Origin: Amborella trichopoda
Lineage: Eukaryota; Streptophyta; Magnoliopsida; Amborellales; Amborellaceae
DNA length: 64,000 nt
Assembly (NCBI RefSeq): GCF_000471905.2
Contig: NW_006498192.1
Location: 2,684,586 to 2,748,585 of the forward strand
Direction of reading: 5' to 3'
This document shows, piece after piece, positions 9,609 to 21,669 of the stretch. The notes below the pieces were generated by a model that was given only the letters and a program-made list of their open reading frames with translations, was not told the DNA's origin and searched no databases. The translations under genes were made by a program, and so were the position numbers. Positions within the stretch are counted from its first letter, which is position 1, and the number at the start of each line of letters is the position of its first letter.

Positions 9609-10560
9609 ATTTCGGTCTCGGGACTAGAGTTGATTGCCTAAGTGCATGTAATAAGCCCATTTTTAATGGATGAATAAAATCAGAATTTTGAGACATCCAG
9701 AATTTTATTTCCCATTTTGATTGTTCTTTTAAGATTGTGGAATGCCTTCTATTTTTTATTTTATCCTTGTTGTTGCCCCTGTTGGGGGGTTCTTGTTCAT
9801 CTATACATGTGCATTTGATTCATCGAAGCATAGTAGAACACTTTCTCTGCACACACTTTTCAAACTGAATTCCTATACATTCAGTCCCCTAGTTGTGGGG
9901 TTATTGTCTCGAATTTCGTCATCATACGTACATACAGAGATGAATTCACCTCATTTTGTCTCAGGGGATCCAGTCGAGAGAAAAAACTCTCTCTGACTAG
10001 CCAATATTATCATTAGCGAGGTTCACCCATTTCTGGTATGTGGTTGTTGCTAGTTATACAACCATGGAGTGCCTGTCTAGTTTTAAGCCTTCATAACAGG
10101 CATAGGAAGTTGGCTTCGAGAACGAGGCCAGACGACTAACAGTTTAGCCTCTTGTAGTGATAAAAGAAGTCCTTTCTAAAAAGGTTTTGGAAATTGATGG
10201 TTTTTAACAATCAAATTGAAAATTGTTTTTCAAAAGGGACAGACCTTATAGTTTTGCCATCTGTAGCCCCTTTTGTGGTCATTTTCTTTATTATGTTTTA
10301 CCCCAAGGTGATAAAAGGATTTCCTTTTGGGATCGTGAGAGCTCAAAGGTCTCGAAGTTGTCCTTTCATATTTGGAGCTTTTGTCATGTGTTTCGCGGGT
10401 CCATGAAGAGTTCTTTGGATTCTTGTCGGGCTTCCATCTTGGAGAAGTCTCGACGTTCTTCTAGGGTTCGCCGAAGTCACTTCGGGTTTCCATTCATGTC
10501 ACCCTCCAACATCTTTATAAGTTGGTTTTGTTGGGAACCTGCAGGGTTTAGGAGGAGTCT
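9609..10560. other. Stretch with no supported gene
   Basis: No conserved protein or clear repeat is visible. Given the minus-strand retroelement to its right, this may be that element's degraded 3' region or LTR, but no LTR boundary could be identified. Confidence 0.4.
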
Positions 10561-10820
10561 TCGTCCTTAGGGTCTGCTTGTGTAATATCGTTTGAACTTG
10601 CAAGAACTTGTTTGTGCTTGAGTGTTTTGCTTATGCAATACTGTTGTAATTCGAAGGTACTTGTTTGTACTTAAGGTTTTGAATCAGAAGCTCCTTCTTG
10701 GAGATTTTTTTATTCTTTTGTTTTTTTACCCGTAATGCCTTTTCAGGTTTTCACCGCGTCCATTTTTATTTTTATGTTCTTTGTGATGCCTTTTCAGGTT
10801 TCACCAAGCTTTTGAGCCCG
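10560..10820 (-). repeat. Retroelement 3'UTR segment with AACCTGAAAAGGC motif
   Basis: On the minus strand, GGTGAAACCTGAAAAGGCATCA and a neighbouring GGTGAAAACCTGAAAAGGCATTA copy lie directly downstream of the integrase stop, 50-60 bp apart. The same motif type recurs in the 3' regions near 15.4, 32.1, 43.4, 50.4, 56.7 and 61.5 kb. A second short direct repeat (GAACTTG / TTTGTRCTT) is at 10590-10670. Confidence 0.6.
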
Positions 10821-11990
10821 TTACGGGTAGTATTTTCTGAGATACATCGCACTAATGGGGTCGTTAAGTTCGTACCCCTCCTGATTTTTGATCTTGTAAG
10901 AATTGCCTCCGTGCACTCAGGTAACCATGAATGACCCCTCCCAATTAGGTTTGAATTTGCCTAAAGGGTGTGGATTTGAAGGAGTGTGGAAGATCTTCTT
11001 GAGTACCATGTCCCCTTCTCTGAATTGTCGAGGAACAACTTTTCCTTGGTATTCCCTCTCGATTCTACACTGGTAAGCAACTATATTTTGTGTTGCTTGT
11101 AGTCGTCTTTCATCCAAAGTAACGAGGGCAGCAATTCGTACTTCGATTTTTTGTTCCTCATCTGAATTTTTATGAATATGGACTCGGAGAGATGGTATCT
11201 CAACTTCAATGGGAAGCACTGCTTCCATACCATACACCAATGAGCATGGGGTCATTCTAGTAGGAGTCTTCTCAGTTGTCCGGTAGGCCCATAGCGCGTC
11301 ATTTAGCTTTTCGTGCCAATCTTTGCCACCTTCTATTACTCTGTCTATAACCCTGAGAAGTCCTTTATTCGTGACCTTTGCTTGTCTATTTCCTTGAGGG
11401 TAGTACGGTGTGGAGAATTTCTGAATTATCCCAAAATTTTCGCACACCTTAGCGACCATTTCATTTTTTATGTTGGATCCATTGTCAGTAATGATTGACT
11501 CAGGACACCGAATTTGAATACAATGTTGTTTTTTATGAAACGGGCAACATGTTATCCCTCAATTTTGACAAATGATGCTGTGTCTACCCATTTTGTGAAG
11601 TACAATATAACCGTTAATATAAAACGGTGGCCATTTGGGGCTTTTGGTGAGATCATTCCGATGATATCAAGACCCCATATGGCAAAGGGCCATACGGGCA
11701 GTGTTGAGTTGAGTGGTACGGACAGTGCATGGATGAGGTCTTTATAAAGTAGACATTTGGGACACCTCTTAACGAACTTCCAACAATATTCGGCCATGGT
11801 GGTCCATTAATTGCCTTGGTGCCTGATTTTCTGAGCTAAAGTAGCTGCCATAGAATGACCTCCTTCATTGTGTGACTCTGTCAGTACTTGGTCAATTTCT
11901 GGCTGATCAAGACACCGTAGAATGATATCATCGAAGGATTTCTTGAATAAGAGATCACCTCTTGTTTACCGTGAAAAATTAGAGAGATCT
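10821..11990 (-). pseudogene. Ty3/Gypsy pol remnant: integrase
   Basis: Reading leftward on the minus strand, about 11960-11800 encodes a zinc-binding region (H..GGH..., then C..C in KRCPKCLLYK at about 11760). Next come core-domain motifs (WPFAIWGLDIIG, FTKWVDT) up to about 11552. After a frame break, 11459-10917 continues with STPYYPQGN, DWHEKLNDALWAYRTT and SLVYGMEAVLP, then a GDMVL/FKPNWEGSFMV C-terminal domain. An in-frame TGA near 10917 interrupts it, and the frame ends at a TAA at 10821-10823. These are standard plant Ty3/Gypsy integrase motifs. Reverse transcriptase and RNase H are absent because the region above about 12 kb is a different LTR sequence. There is at least one frameshift and two stops, so it is non-functional. 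Confidence 0.85.
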
Positions 11991-11999
11991 TGAAATGAA

Positions 12000-13065
12000 G
12001 GTTTCTCGGATCTGACACATTAAAATGATGAAAATGAAATAGTAGGGACAGTGGGACAAATTGAATTCAAATCTGGGGCAAGATCTGCCCGAAAACTAGC
12101 AGATCTGCTCTCAGATCTGTGGTGGAGCCAGCATGATCCAAGATATCAAAAATACTATTTGTAAAGCAAATTAATACAAAACAAAGCAAAACAAAATAAA
12201 GCAGTAAGAAAATGAAGAAAGAGAGAGGGTTGAGAATGATACGAAACCGGGCTGGATGGCCCGGGACTCCCAAGCCTTCTGGGGCTCGCCCGTATCAGAA
12301 TCGGTCCTCTTATGTCTCTCTCTGATCCGGATATTAGCCAGCAAGTCCTTGGTGGTAGTAGGGTGGGTGTGCCCTGAAAATGACATAGAACTACGGTTCT
12401 CAAGCTTAGGTTCGGTTAGGATTTTCTCTCTGAAGTTTTCTCTCATATTTCTATCTTTTGTAGCTCCCTAGAGTTTCTCCTCTATATTTGTCTAGATTTT
12501 TCTTACTCTCTCCTCAATCGTATCTCTTTAGATTTTTCTTTTTTTCCAATCCTCCCAGTTTCTCTCTACGTCTCCCCCTAAATGGTCACGAGAAGATGTT
12601 AAAATGGGGGAAAATTTGTTGGGAAAGATATCCTCCCGTAACAAACAAATACCCCCAGTCAAAGATACCATTTTCGGGAGGCGGATTTGGGCGGCATGCC
12701 CTGTGTCGCCCAAGGCTGGGCGGCACGGGTCCTGTCACCTGGGCAGCATGCCCCTTGTCGCACAAACCAATTTTTGTACAAATTGAGATTTTACACTTCT
12801 TGTTGATCCTCAGCCTCTTGTGAATCTCTCAGAGAAAATTTGGGTCAAAACGGATTTTTTTATTTTTAAAGATTTGTTTGGTAAAACAGGACATTTACAG
12901 AAATCTAGGTCATAACTGGGTTTCTACAGGGTTCCAGGCAGGCAAATTGGTTCCGGATCACAAGGTAGGCTATGTGAACCATGGATTTGTGTTTACTAGA
13001 TTAAGTGTGGTCCTAAGGGTTTAGAAAACCATAGAATTTGCTTGATTTAAAATGGGGTGTCTACA
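12000..13065 (-). mobile_element. LTR (3' LTR type) of a minus-strand Ty3/Gypsy element
   Basis: On the minus strand the sequence starts TGTAGACACCCCATTTTAAA at 13065 directly after a purine-rich CCAAAGAGGGGCAAC. It is similar over several hundred bases to the plus-strand LTR beginning at 51780 (GACA(C/T)CCCATTTTTAA, CTTAGGAGCACACT/CTTAGGACCACACT, CTTGTGATCC). The inner boundary near 12.0 kb is approximate. The integrase remnant follows without recognisable PBS, so this may be a solo or inserted LTR. Confidence 0.6.
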
Positions 13066-13128
13066 GTTGCCCCTCTTTGGCACTCACTGTCCTTCGAGGG
13101 ATAGGTGAGTGGCAAAGAAGTAGACACT
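13057..13128 (-). promoter_or_regulatory. Polypurine tract and LTR-start hairpin
   Basis: GTGTCTACAG..CCTCTTTGGCACTCA (13057-13085) is inverted with respect to GGTGAGTGGCAAAGAAGTAGACAC (13103-13128). On the minus strand the inner arm holds the polypurine tract CCAAAGAGGGGCAAC and the first bases of the LTR (TGTAGACAC). Comparable arrangements occur at 51718-51787, 57992-58055 and 60272-60338. Confidence 0.65.
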
Positions 13129-13312
13129 CTGGCGTTCCCTGTCCTTTGAGGGGCACGTGAACGTCAAAGATAAAGCATACATTTTAAATTTCTTCTTGAA
13201 ATCACATGGTCAGGGGGCACACCAACTATCCCTTTAACTCAATGTGCTCATCGAGCTCACGCACCTAGGGCATTTTTACACGTGCGCACCCCCCATGTGT
13301 TCTAACATGACA

Positions 13313-13545
13313 CTTCGGCTGCCCGGTGACTGTCTGGCTGCCTGACTCCTCAGTTGCCCTGTGACCCCTCGGCTGCCCTACAACCTTTCGGCTGCTTGAC
13401 TCCTCGGTTGACCTATGACCCCTTGGATACCCTACAACCTTTCGGCTGCCCTGCAACCTTTCTGCCGCCTGTGACCCTTCGGCTGCCTGACTCTTTGGCC
13501 ACTTGTGACCCTTCGGTTACTTCTCCCAGAAACTCCTAAGTCTTG
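13313..13545 (+). repeat. Minisatellite, unit 16-19 bp (CCCTTCGGCTGCCTGA type)
   Basis: About 12 degenerate units follow the pattern C-C-T-T/C-C-G-G-C-T-G-C-C-(N)-T-G-A, ending alternately in TGA or CAA. Unit length varies between 16 and 19 bp. It lies just upstream (minus-strand sense) of the polypurine tract. The flanking sequence 13546-14080 contains no recognisable feature. Confidence 0.75.
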
Positions 13546-14089
13546 CTGAAAACCTGCAACCCACTAGAAAATCCTTGTGCGGTGTTAAAAACTCTCACTC
13601 TCACACTGGCAAACACTTGTTTACGCGAGAAATCTCTTCACACCCCTCTACTGATATTCAAACTTGTCAAAAAACCTCTGCAAACCTTTTGCCTTCACCA
13701 TGAAAACCACGGAATCCCTTAAAACTGTCGGGAAATTTGCTCCAATAGTCAGAAACACCATGCCAAAATTCCTAAAGCCACGACAGTTCCCCTTTGCCAA
13801 AAAATGCCTGTAACGTATCGGAACTTTCGATCACTCTCTCCCCTACCGAAAACGTTCCTGTGATTATCACCGGAACCACTCCTTTGCTCCTTGGAAATTC
13901 TCTCACACCGTATTAGAAACCTCTACTAAACCTTAGCCATTTTTACTTTCAGTAAAAATGGTAAAGGGGTTTTACCCCCTTTTATAGCCGGGGTTGCCAA
14001 AACTGTCCCTCACAAAATAAAAATGCCTCTCAAGTTCGGGAGATCAAACGGCGACAAACCGTGCTGGGTTGCGTCTAGGCCCGAGCACA

Positions 14090-14400
14090 AACCTCAGCAT
14101 GTTACTGTCGAGCATCCCTCATCACATGCCACTGCTGAGCATGTCTCTGCGTGAAGCCTGTCGAGCACGAGTATAACCACGTGCTGTCATGCACAAGCTG
14201 TCGTGCACGTGCTGTTGAGCGTGTTTCTCCATGCAGCCTGCCGGGCACGTTCTCACCGCCTAGTGTCCCTCGCGCATGCTGCCGTTGAGAACTCTTCGCG
14301 TCATATGCTACTGTCAAGTGCACCTTGGACTGCCGCATGCATATTGTCAAGCACGTTCCCTTGTAGAGCCAGTCGTGCATGCTCTATTATCATGCGCACC
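14090..14400 (+). repeat. Degenerate GTCGAGCATG-type repeats
   Basis: Irregular units such as CTGTCGAGCA, GCTGTCGTGCACGTG and CTGCCGGGCACG recur every 15-30 bp. The corresponding part of the related copy (about 42170-42310) is similar but less regular. Noncoding. Confidence 0.5.
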
Positions 14401-14799
14401 TGACCTCCACGACCTATTACCAAGCACAACTCCAATACTTCATGCCACAATCCTCTACACCCACACCTTTTGCATGCACCTTCACGCATTCCTTCCCTAG
14501 CTGGCCTGTTCGTGTGCACATCAGCATGGTTCAACCCTCAGCACCTGGCCATCCCAATTGGAGTCATATTCAAGCCCTAATCTTTTATCCTCAGGGAGTC
14601 ATACCCACTTCCTAATCCCCAGTGAGCCCACTTTCACCTATCATCCTTCATTGAGCCACCTTCACCATCTGAACCCACTGTCCTTAAACGGTCTCAGCCA
14701 TTTCATCTCCAGTGAGTCAGACCACCATTCATAGATTCATTCCCCATGAAGCTTCATCCATCATTAAGCTACCCACAAACATGGAGTTTTGCACAACGG

Positions 14800-15010
14800 T
14801 CCAACTATATGAACCTAAACTATAGTGCACGTCCTAGCCGCATGACTTTAAACTGCTTCGCACAATGGTCTAGCTATATGATCCTAAACTATAGTACACA
14901 TCCTGACCGTATGACGTTAAACTGCTTTACACAACGGTCTAGCTGTATGACCCTAAACTATAGTGCACATCCTAGCCACATGACATTAATCTACTGAGCT
15001 CAGGTCTTGG
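14800..15010 (+). repeat. 69-bp tandem repeat (three units) in retroelement 3'UTR
   Basis: Units start at 14800, 14869 and 14938 with exact 69-bp spacing. Each reads TCYARCTRTATGA..CTAAACTATAGTGCAC...GCATGACTTTAAACTGCTT.CACAA. Single further units occur around 15316-15400. Homologous to the array at 42661-42936. Confidence 0.9.
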
Positions 15011-15424
15011 TGGCATGACCTTAAACAGGCCTCCAACACGTCCACACCATCTCAAATGCGTCTTAGTAAGTCTGTTCATGTTCCCCTCCATAAACTCGCC
15101 ACATTTCCTAATGAGTCTAACCCATGCTCATGAAACCCCGATGAGTCATTCCATCATCCATACTCACCGACAGTTAGTGGGCCACACCTTATCCACCTTC
15201 CATACAAAAATAATCCATCATTCACAGACGGTCTTGTGCCATTCCCCTCAAATGAGTCAACCCACCATCATACTCATTCCAAGGCCTCCACAGACCATCA
15301 TCCGTCTCCATCACGATCCAGCTGTATGACCCTAAATTATAGTCCACGTCCTGATCGCATGAAGTTAAACTACTTGGCCCAAGTCTCAGAGGCATGACCT
15401 TAAACACACCTCCACAAGAAAGAA

Positions 15425-15720
15425 AAAAAAAAAAAATGGGCATGGTGTAAACCCGAAAAGGGGAACGCCATGAGTAAAAATGACAGATGGGCACGGTCAC
15501 AAAACCATGAGTAAAAGTGTTCCGTAGAAAAAAAAAAAAACTAGGCACAGTGAAAACCTGAAAGGGCACCATGAGTAAAAAGGGAATAAGGCTAGACATG
15601 GCCGACAGGTCATGGGCAAAAGAGCCTAAAATAAAAAGGAAGTTGGTGAAAACCGTTTTTATGGAACCACTTCCCCCAATCCATGTGAAAACTTGAAAGG
15701 GCGCTCGGACTAATAAACAA
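15425..15720 (+). repeat. Three AAACCCGAAAGG-type 3'UTR repeats
   Basis: Copies GGTGTAAACCCGAAAAGGGG (about 15442), GTGAAAACCTGAAAGGGCAC (about 15549) and GTGAAAACTTGAAAGGGCGC (about 15684) are each followed by ATGAGTAAAA or similar. The spacing is about 105-135 bp and the intervening segments are A-rich. Confidence 0.7.
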
Positions 15721-16026
15721 GTTGATGCAGCGCTGACCTCCATAAGCGCCTTCAGCCGACATTTCAAGAAAAATCTTCGAGAGCAGATTGCCCCTTTGTC
15801 GAGACCTAAAATAAAAAATTACAAGATCGTTCACAGGCAAGAACTACGGTAGAGTCCTTTCAAGGCTACCTCACCAAAATCCCTCCTTGGCCAGACCAGA
15901 CATTTGGGATAGCCCAACAAAAAGCCCTCGACTGGACTCGGTAGGATGGGGTCCATAGAAGTACCCTTCTCTTCAAAGTAAACCTGGTGTAGCAGCAAAC
16001 AACGCCTCAAATAGGTCTGACAAGGG

Positions 16027-16080
16027 TGAAGACTTTAAAAGCATCTTGTACGTCCAACAAGGGTGAGGACTTTAAACACA
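16027..16080 (+). repeat. 37-bp repeat, 1.5 copies
   Basis: GGGTGARGACTTTAAAAGCATCTTGTACGTCCAACAA occurs once and restarts at about 16061. The homologous locus at 44437-44700 carries six to seven copies. Confidence 0.75.
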
Positions 16081-17675
16081 TCCCGCAACATCTCTTCTCC
16101 CCCTTAAAGTCTCCATGTCTGGGTCCACAAGCCGTTAAGCAAGGCCCCCAGCCGTCTGAGCACCTTGATCACCCCTTTAAGAAGCAGCTTCACACGAGTA
16201 TCCTATTGATGTTCATGTGATCCAGTGACTCGGAAGAAAACTAAAGTCGAATGACCAATTTTAATTTTGAATGTTGTCCTTCTCTCTTCTCTCGAAGTTC
16301 AACATTCGACAGGATAAGCTGTTTGAGATTATTTTCCATCACTTGTATCCCAGATGTGAATAAGGAGAGAGCAGTTCGCGACCCAGGTTTGTAAGAACCA
16401 AAATGCTTGTGGACCACGGAAGCTGTAGGTCAATAAGCCCAAATCTGGAAATGAAGTTTTTGATAATATCATAATGGCCCGAAAACATGCAGGAATGTGG
16501 CTAAGGGTCTCCTAAGAAAACCTACAAAATTTTGTCTCAATCCTATGAGTTTTAGATAGTTCCAACGACAAAACATATTTGGGAAATTCTGCCCATATCG
16601 TGCTGAAAATCGACTCTGAACTATATCACCATTATCGGAGCACCATCACTTTTGAATTTATAACTGTTGAAAACCCTCGTGTAACAATTTTCGGCGAATT
16701 CATACTCTTCTAGAGTAAGTTATGACCAAATTACCTAAAATGGGTAGGTCGTACACTATTACAATGCACCTTTGGTGAACTAGTTTTCATTAATGGAAAC
16801 TATGCTTCTCCATTTCGAGGGCAAACTATCTATGGTGGTATCTTCTTCATCTCGGGTCAGATTAAGCTCAAAGTTTGAGAGCATGTTTGTCTCATCTACC
16901 CAGTCGATTTGATATGCAGCACGCATGATGACATGAACTGAGCCAAGAGAAATTGAAGAGAGAATTTTATCGAAAAGTTCAAAAAGTAGCAAGAAAATTC
17001 CAGCAGTACATCCGCTTGATCGAACGACCGTATCGCTACGCTCGCACGTCGAATCGATGGAACGTAAGACCTGTTAGGACAACAAGGTTGAGAGCTTTTT
17101 CGGGTCGAACCTACGCATGCTGGATGGCCAGATTCGTCAGAAATCAAGGATGAACAGTGGAAAATTCTGGCCACCAATATTTAATTCCAACCAAAGTTAC
17201 CCAATCTGGAAAACGATCGTCCGCACACCAAATCGAGCTGTTATTTTTGCCAAACAATCATGGCAACATGCTCGTTACGCTACAATGAAGAAATCAATGA
17301 AAAACAGTGAGAAACGGGTCGATCCTTAAATCCAATATTGCATGTTTTCTCGTGTTTTTGCCACATCGTGATCATGGCCCAAGACTCCGATCCACGGCTC
17401 GAAGTAGCTATTAAAACGACCGTCTTCCCTAACCGATTAAGAAAAGAATAATCTTTTGGACGTATGAAGATCGAAAGGACCCCGAATCAGCCATCGAAAG
17501 CTCACATGATTGAAAGGCCATTACAGGGATTGATTTGGAATTTCACAAATTGTTGATGTAACGGTAAAATCATCATTTTGCCCCTATTTTTTCAATTTTA
17601 TTTAATTCATTTAATTGATAATTTTATTCAATTAGGTTAGAATTTGATCATCCACCCATGTTTCGATCCCACTTC

Positions 17676-17683
17676 TATATAAG
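17676..17683 (+). promoter_or_regulatory. LTR TATA box, core copy 1
   Basis: TATATAAG, with the upstream box ATCCACCCATGTTT (about 17650) that is also present before the TATA boxes at 20735, 40339 and 46086. About 100 bp downstream the GA-rich leader begins. Confidence 0.6.
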
Positions 17684-17761
17684 CACGTACTCTCTTCATG
17701 TAATGGATCCTTCCTCAATCAATACAAATTCTAACTTTTTGCTTAAGCTTAGGTCACGATT

Positions 17762-17767
17762 TGGAGA

Positions 17768-17808
<41 letters not shown>

Positions 17809-18720
17809 AATCTAGATGTGTATACTAACTAAACCTAACGTAAAGTTAACTTTACTCTCTACCTTACTTCTTTCTTTCTCTTACTCGTTCTTCTTCTTTC
17901 TCTCTTCTCTCTTCTTCTCTCNNNNNNNNNNNNNNNNNNNNNNNNNNNNNNNNNNNNNNNNNNNNNNNNNNNNNNNNNNNNNNNNNNNNNNNNNNNNNNN
18001 NNNNNNNNNNNNNNNNNNNNNNNNNNNNNNNNNNNNNNNNNNNNNNNNNNNNNNNNNNNNNNNNNNNNNNNNNNNNNNNNNNNNNNNNNNNNNNNNNNNN
18101 NNNNNNNNNNNNNNNNNNNNNNNNNNNNNNNNNNNNNNNNNNNNNNNNNNNNNNNNNNNNNNNNNNNNNNNNNNNNNNNNNNNNNNNNNNNNNNNNNNNN
18201 NNNNNNNNNNNNNNNNNNNNNNNNNNNNNNNNNNNNNNNNNNNNNNNNNNNNNNNNNNNNNNNNNNNNNNNNNNNNNNNNNNNNNNNAAGGAAGGAAGGA
18301 AGGAAGAAGGAAGAAGTAAGTAAGTAACGTACGTAGTACGTACGTACTACTACTAACTAACTACGTACGTTACTTCTCTCTCTCTCTCGTCTTCTCTTTC
18401 TCTCTTCTCTCTCTCTTTCTCTCTTCTTCTCTTCTCTCTCTTCTCTCTCTTCTTCTTTTATCTTGTCTCTCTTCCTTCTCTCTCCTCTCCTCTCTCTACT
18501 TTCTCTCTCCTCACCTCTCTCTTTTCTTCCTCTCTTTTTCTCTTTTCTTTCTCTCTCTTTTTTCTCTATCTTTTTTCCCTTTCCCTTTTTCCTCTTTCCT
18601 TTATCTCTCTTCTTCTTTCCTTTCTCTCTCTTATTCTTTCCTTTTTCTCCCTTCTTCTTTCTTTTCTCTCACTTCTTCTTTCTTGCTCTTTCTCTTCTTT
18701 CCTTATCACTCTCTGTTTCC
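17762..18720 (+). repeat. Purine then polypyrimidine tracts interrupted by an assembly gap
   Basis: An (AG)n tract at 17764-17810 is followed by CT-rich sequence from about 17850, a run of Ns at 17922-18287, an (AAGG)n/TAAG segment and ACGT-rich words at 18288-18370, then CT-rich sequence to 18720. Open frames here are low-complexity artefacts. Confidence 0.9.
17922..18287. other. Assembly gap (366 Ns)
   Basis: A run of 366 N characters. It lies inside a polypyrimidine tract, which is a typical place for assembly failure; the true missing length is unknown. Confidence 0.99.
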
Positions 18721-18734
18721 TTCACCTCTCATGC

Positions 18735-19205
18735 CTCCCCTGTCTATCGCACATGGCAGCGTACACTGTCATGCGTGATGTTTCTTTCACTTCTCTCTTT
18801 ATCTGTTGCACATGATAGTGCACACTACCTAGCATGCCATTTCTCTCTTCTCTCACTATCTGTCTTGTACGGTAGTGCACACTACCAAGCTTAACCTTCT
18901 CTCTCTTCTCTCTTATGTCCATCTTGCACAGCAGTGCACATTGCCTAGCGTAACCTTCTCTTTCTTCTCTCTTCTTTCTGTCTCACATGATAGTGCACAT
19001 TGTCGAGTGTAACATTCTCTCTTCTCTCTATCTTACACATTGGTGAACCTTGCCGAGCGTGGCTTTTCTTCTCTCTCTCTTATCTCCCCATTCTTCCCCT
19101 TCCAGCCTTGCACGGTAGAACACACGGTCGGGCATGATACTCCCTTCTTTCTCTTTCTTTTATGTCTGCACGATAGTGCATACTTCCAAGCGTGACGTCT
19201 TTCTT
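18735..19205 (+). repeat. Array of hairpin-forming units in CT-rich linkers (first type)
   Basis: About eight units of roughly 50-65 bp. Each carries a potential hairpin such as GCACGGTAGTGCACACTACC or GCACAGCAGTGCACATTGCC, followed by AAGCGTGAC-like sequence and a TTCTCTCTTCTCTC linker. The stems vary between units. Confidence 0.75.
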
Positions 19206-19254
19206 TCTCCTTTCTTCTTTCTCTCCTCTACTTGTTTGATTAGAGGGAAGGATG

Positions 19255-19450
19255 AGCCTTGTGCCATTGCGATAGTCTTGTGGCCAAGTAGTTTAGCCGT
19301 CGTGCTGGTCAAAGTTATTGTGCCTGTCTAGCTGCCGCGTCAGACCAGCTCCGGTACCAGGCCAGCCGTCGCGCCAGTCTTGTGTCGTTGTGCCATTCTT
19401 GTCATTGAGTAGTTTAGCCATAACACTGGTCAAGTTACAGTGCTCGTCAA
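19255..19450 (+). repeat. 17-bp minisatellite (GTCTAGCCGTCGTGCCA), first array
   Basis: Degenerate 17-bp units such as GTCTAGCTGCCGCGTCA and GTCTTGTGTCGTTGTGCCA form the 3' part of LTR core copy 1. The same unit occurs at about 23.3, 24.0, 27.3, 28.0, 34.75, 41.56 and, most regularly, 47.47 kb. Confidence 0.7.
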
Positions 19451-20734
19451 CACATTTTTCAGCACCTTGGGTTCCCGATGCAAAATAAAAGAGAAGCCAG
19501 TCAATAAAGCCCTGATTTATAGAGGAATTCTCGATAGTCATAGCATTTCCCCAGAACAGTTTAAAATTCTCCTTAAGGACTTCAAAAGACCACGTGCCAA
19601 GTTCCGTTGCAATCTGACATGTCTATGGCAGTCTAAGCAAGGAAATGGTTTTAGAAAAATTAACCTTTAGCACCTTGAAACAGACTTTGTAACTTGAACC
19701 CCATTTTTAAAGCATCAAATGGCTGTGGGATAATTGCCATTGGATCCAGCATAGTAAAAAACCCTTAGGGGTCAAATTTCAGCTTAAATAGATGCTTCAA
19801 GACAAAGTTAAGGGCAAAAGACTGAAAAAGGAGAGGCCGCACGCTATTCCCGTGTGACCTCCCTGCACCAATCTCCATTAAAGGAGAATGGTTTTCATAG
19901 TCACGAGCAGCAACATTGAAAATTCATATCTCACTCATTATGAGTCGGGTCGAGTTTTGTGAGCGTGTTCGTCTCGTTAAGACAAGCATTTTGATATGTC
20001 GCACGTCTTATGAAGACGTCCAAGCACGATGAAAAGCTAGAGAGAAGCAACAAAATCAGCAGCAGCACGACCCACTCGAGCGGCTATATCACTGTGCTCG
20101 CATACCCGATCAACGCGAAACTAGTTGCATTGCGTGCATAAGGTCCAGAGATATGTCTGGTCCGAACCCCGCCCGTGATGAACGGTTAGATTTGGCGTAT
20201 GACGGTGTTAAATTTTTTGCAAAATTTCGGTATCTGGAATCTAAGTTCCGACCAATAACCCACGTTGGCAAAATCTTCGTTCGGACACGAAATCAAGCTT
20301 CGTTTGTTGCAACGCAATCATGAGGGCATGCTCAGCACAATTCAGTAAAAAAAATCAAAGAAATACATTAAGAAATGAGCACACTATTGATCAGAAGTTT
20401 CCAAGATTTGTATAAATTTCAAGTCGCGTGATCGTGGCTTTAAAACATGATATATTGTTTGAAGTTAGTATCAAATTGATCGTCATCTCAAGCCCAATGA
20501 GAAAGTAATCATCTTTGGTCAAACAAGCCTCAGAGTAACCCCGAATCGGCCTAGAAAAATCACACACGTCCCATGGTGCAGCACGAACTATTTTCAAATT
20601 TTGTGTATTGTTGGGCAGGGGTAAAATCATAATTTTGTGTCACTTTTTAGATTTTATTTTAATTTAAATAAATTGTAATTATCATCAATTAAGTTAAATT
20701 TTACGCATCCACCCATGTTTTGGGCCCAAGTCCA

Positions 20735-20740
20735 TATATA
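20735..20740 (+). promoter_or_regulatory. LTR TATA box, core copy 2
   Basis: TATATA preceded by ATCCACCCATGTTTTGGGCCC, as in the other copies. The GAGAGAGAAGAAAAG leader and the conserved GGTACCC(N)TCGATGAAG follow 100-130 bp downstream. Confidence 0.55.
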
Positions 20741-21669
20741 CCATGCTATACCGCATTGTATTTGCCCCTCAATTCAATTAATAAAATTCAGAGTTAGCTT
20801 TGAGACTGAGGGACACGCTTAGAAGAGTGAGACAGAGGAGAGAGAAGAAAAGTCTGGTACCCCTCGATGAAGGTAACTTTCTCTCCTCCTCTTTTCTCTC
20901 TCCTCTTCTTCCTTTCTCTCTCTTTCTTCTTTCTTTCTTTTCCTCTCTTGTCCTTTGTCTTTCTTTCTCTCTCTTGTCCTTCATTCTTTCTCTTTTCTCT
21001 TCTCTTTGTCTCTCACTCCTCTTCTTCTTCCCTATGTCTTTCTCTTCTCTACGTCAAACATGCACGGCAGTAGGCATTGCCATGCATATCTCTCTTTCTC
21101 TCTCTTCATCTATCGCTCTCTCTCCTTTATTTTTACGTCTCTCTTCTCTGTTAACACGCACGGCAGTAGGCTATCACCGTGTGTGTCCTTCGTTCCTTTC
21201 TTTCCTCTTTCTCTCTGCTTTCTTTCCTCTTTAATCTCCTCTTCCTTCGTTTCTCTCTGCTCTCTTTCCCAATCTTCTGTATCCTCTCTCCTCCTCTCTT
21301 TACTTTCTTTCCTTTCTCGCTCATCTCTTTCCTAATCTCTCTTTTCTTTCCTATTTTCTCTGTTCTTTCCTTTCTCTCTCTCTTTTCCAGTCATGCATGA
21401 CAGTGCCCATCACCGAGCATGACATCCTTCTTATCTCTTATAACATACACAGTGAGCCGGGCTTTAACCCGAGTGGTGGGCCGGGCCTCTGTCTGAGTTC
21501 CTCCTCTCTCATGTCGTACACGACGATGCTCATCGCCACACACGACATTTCTTTCCCTATTCTCTGATAAGGAAATTGAACCTGGCCCTTTCCTAAGTGG
21601 CAGGTCTGGTCGTGTCTGAGTCCCTTCTGACACGCATGGCGATGCCTACCACTGCGCGTGTCTTTTTTT

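Noticed and set aside
9742..9996. 84-codon frame with a hydrophobic N-terminus (FYFILVVAPVGGFLFIY)
   Set aside because: No recognisable domain, no supporting context, biased toward T-rich codons; likely chance.
14746..14997. 23-residue repeat protein from the 69-bp array
   Set aside because: Homologous to a 3'UTR position after the integrase in the other copy; no start context and no known family.
17816..18319. Open frame crossing the N run
   Set aside because: Open only because the Ns contain no stops; there is no coding evidence on either side.
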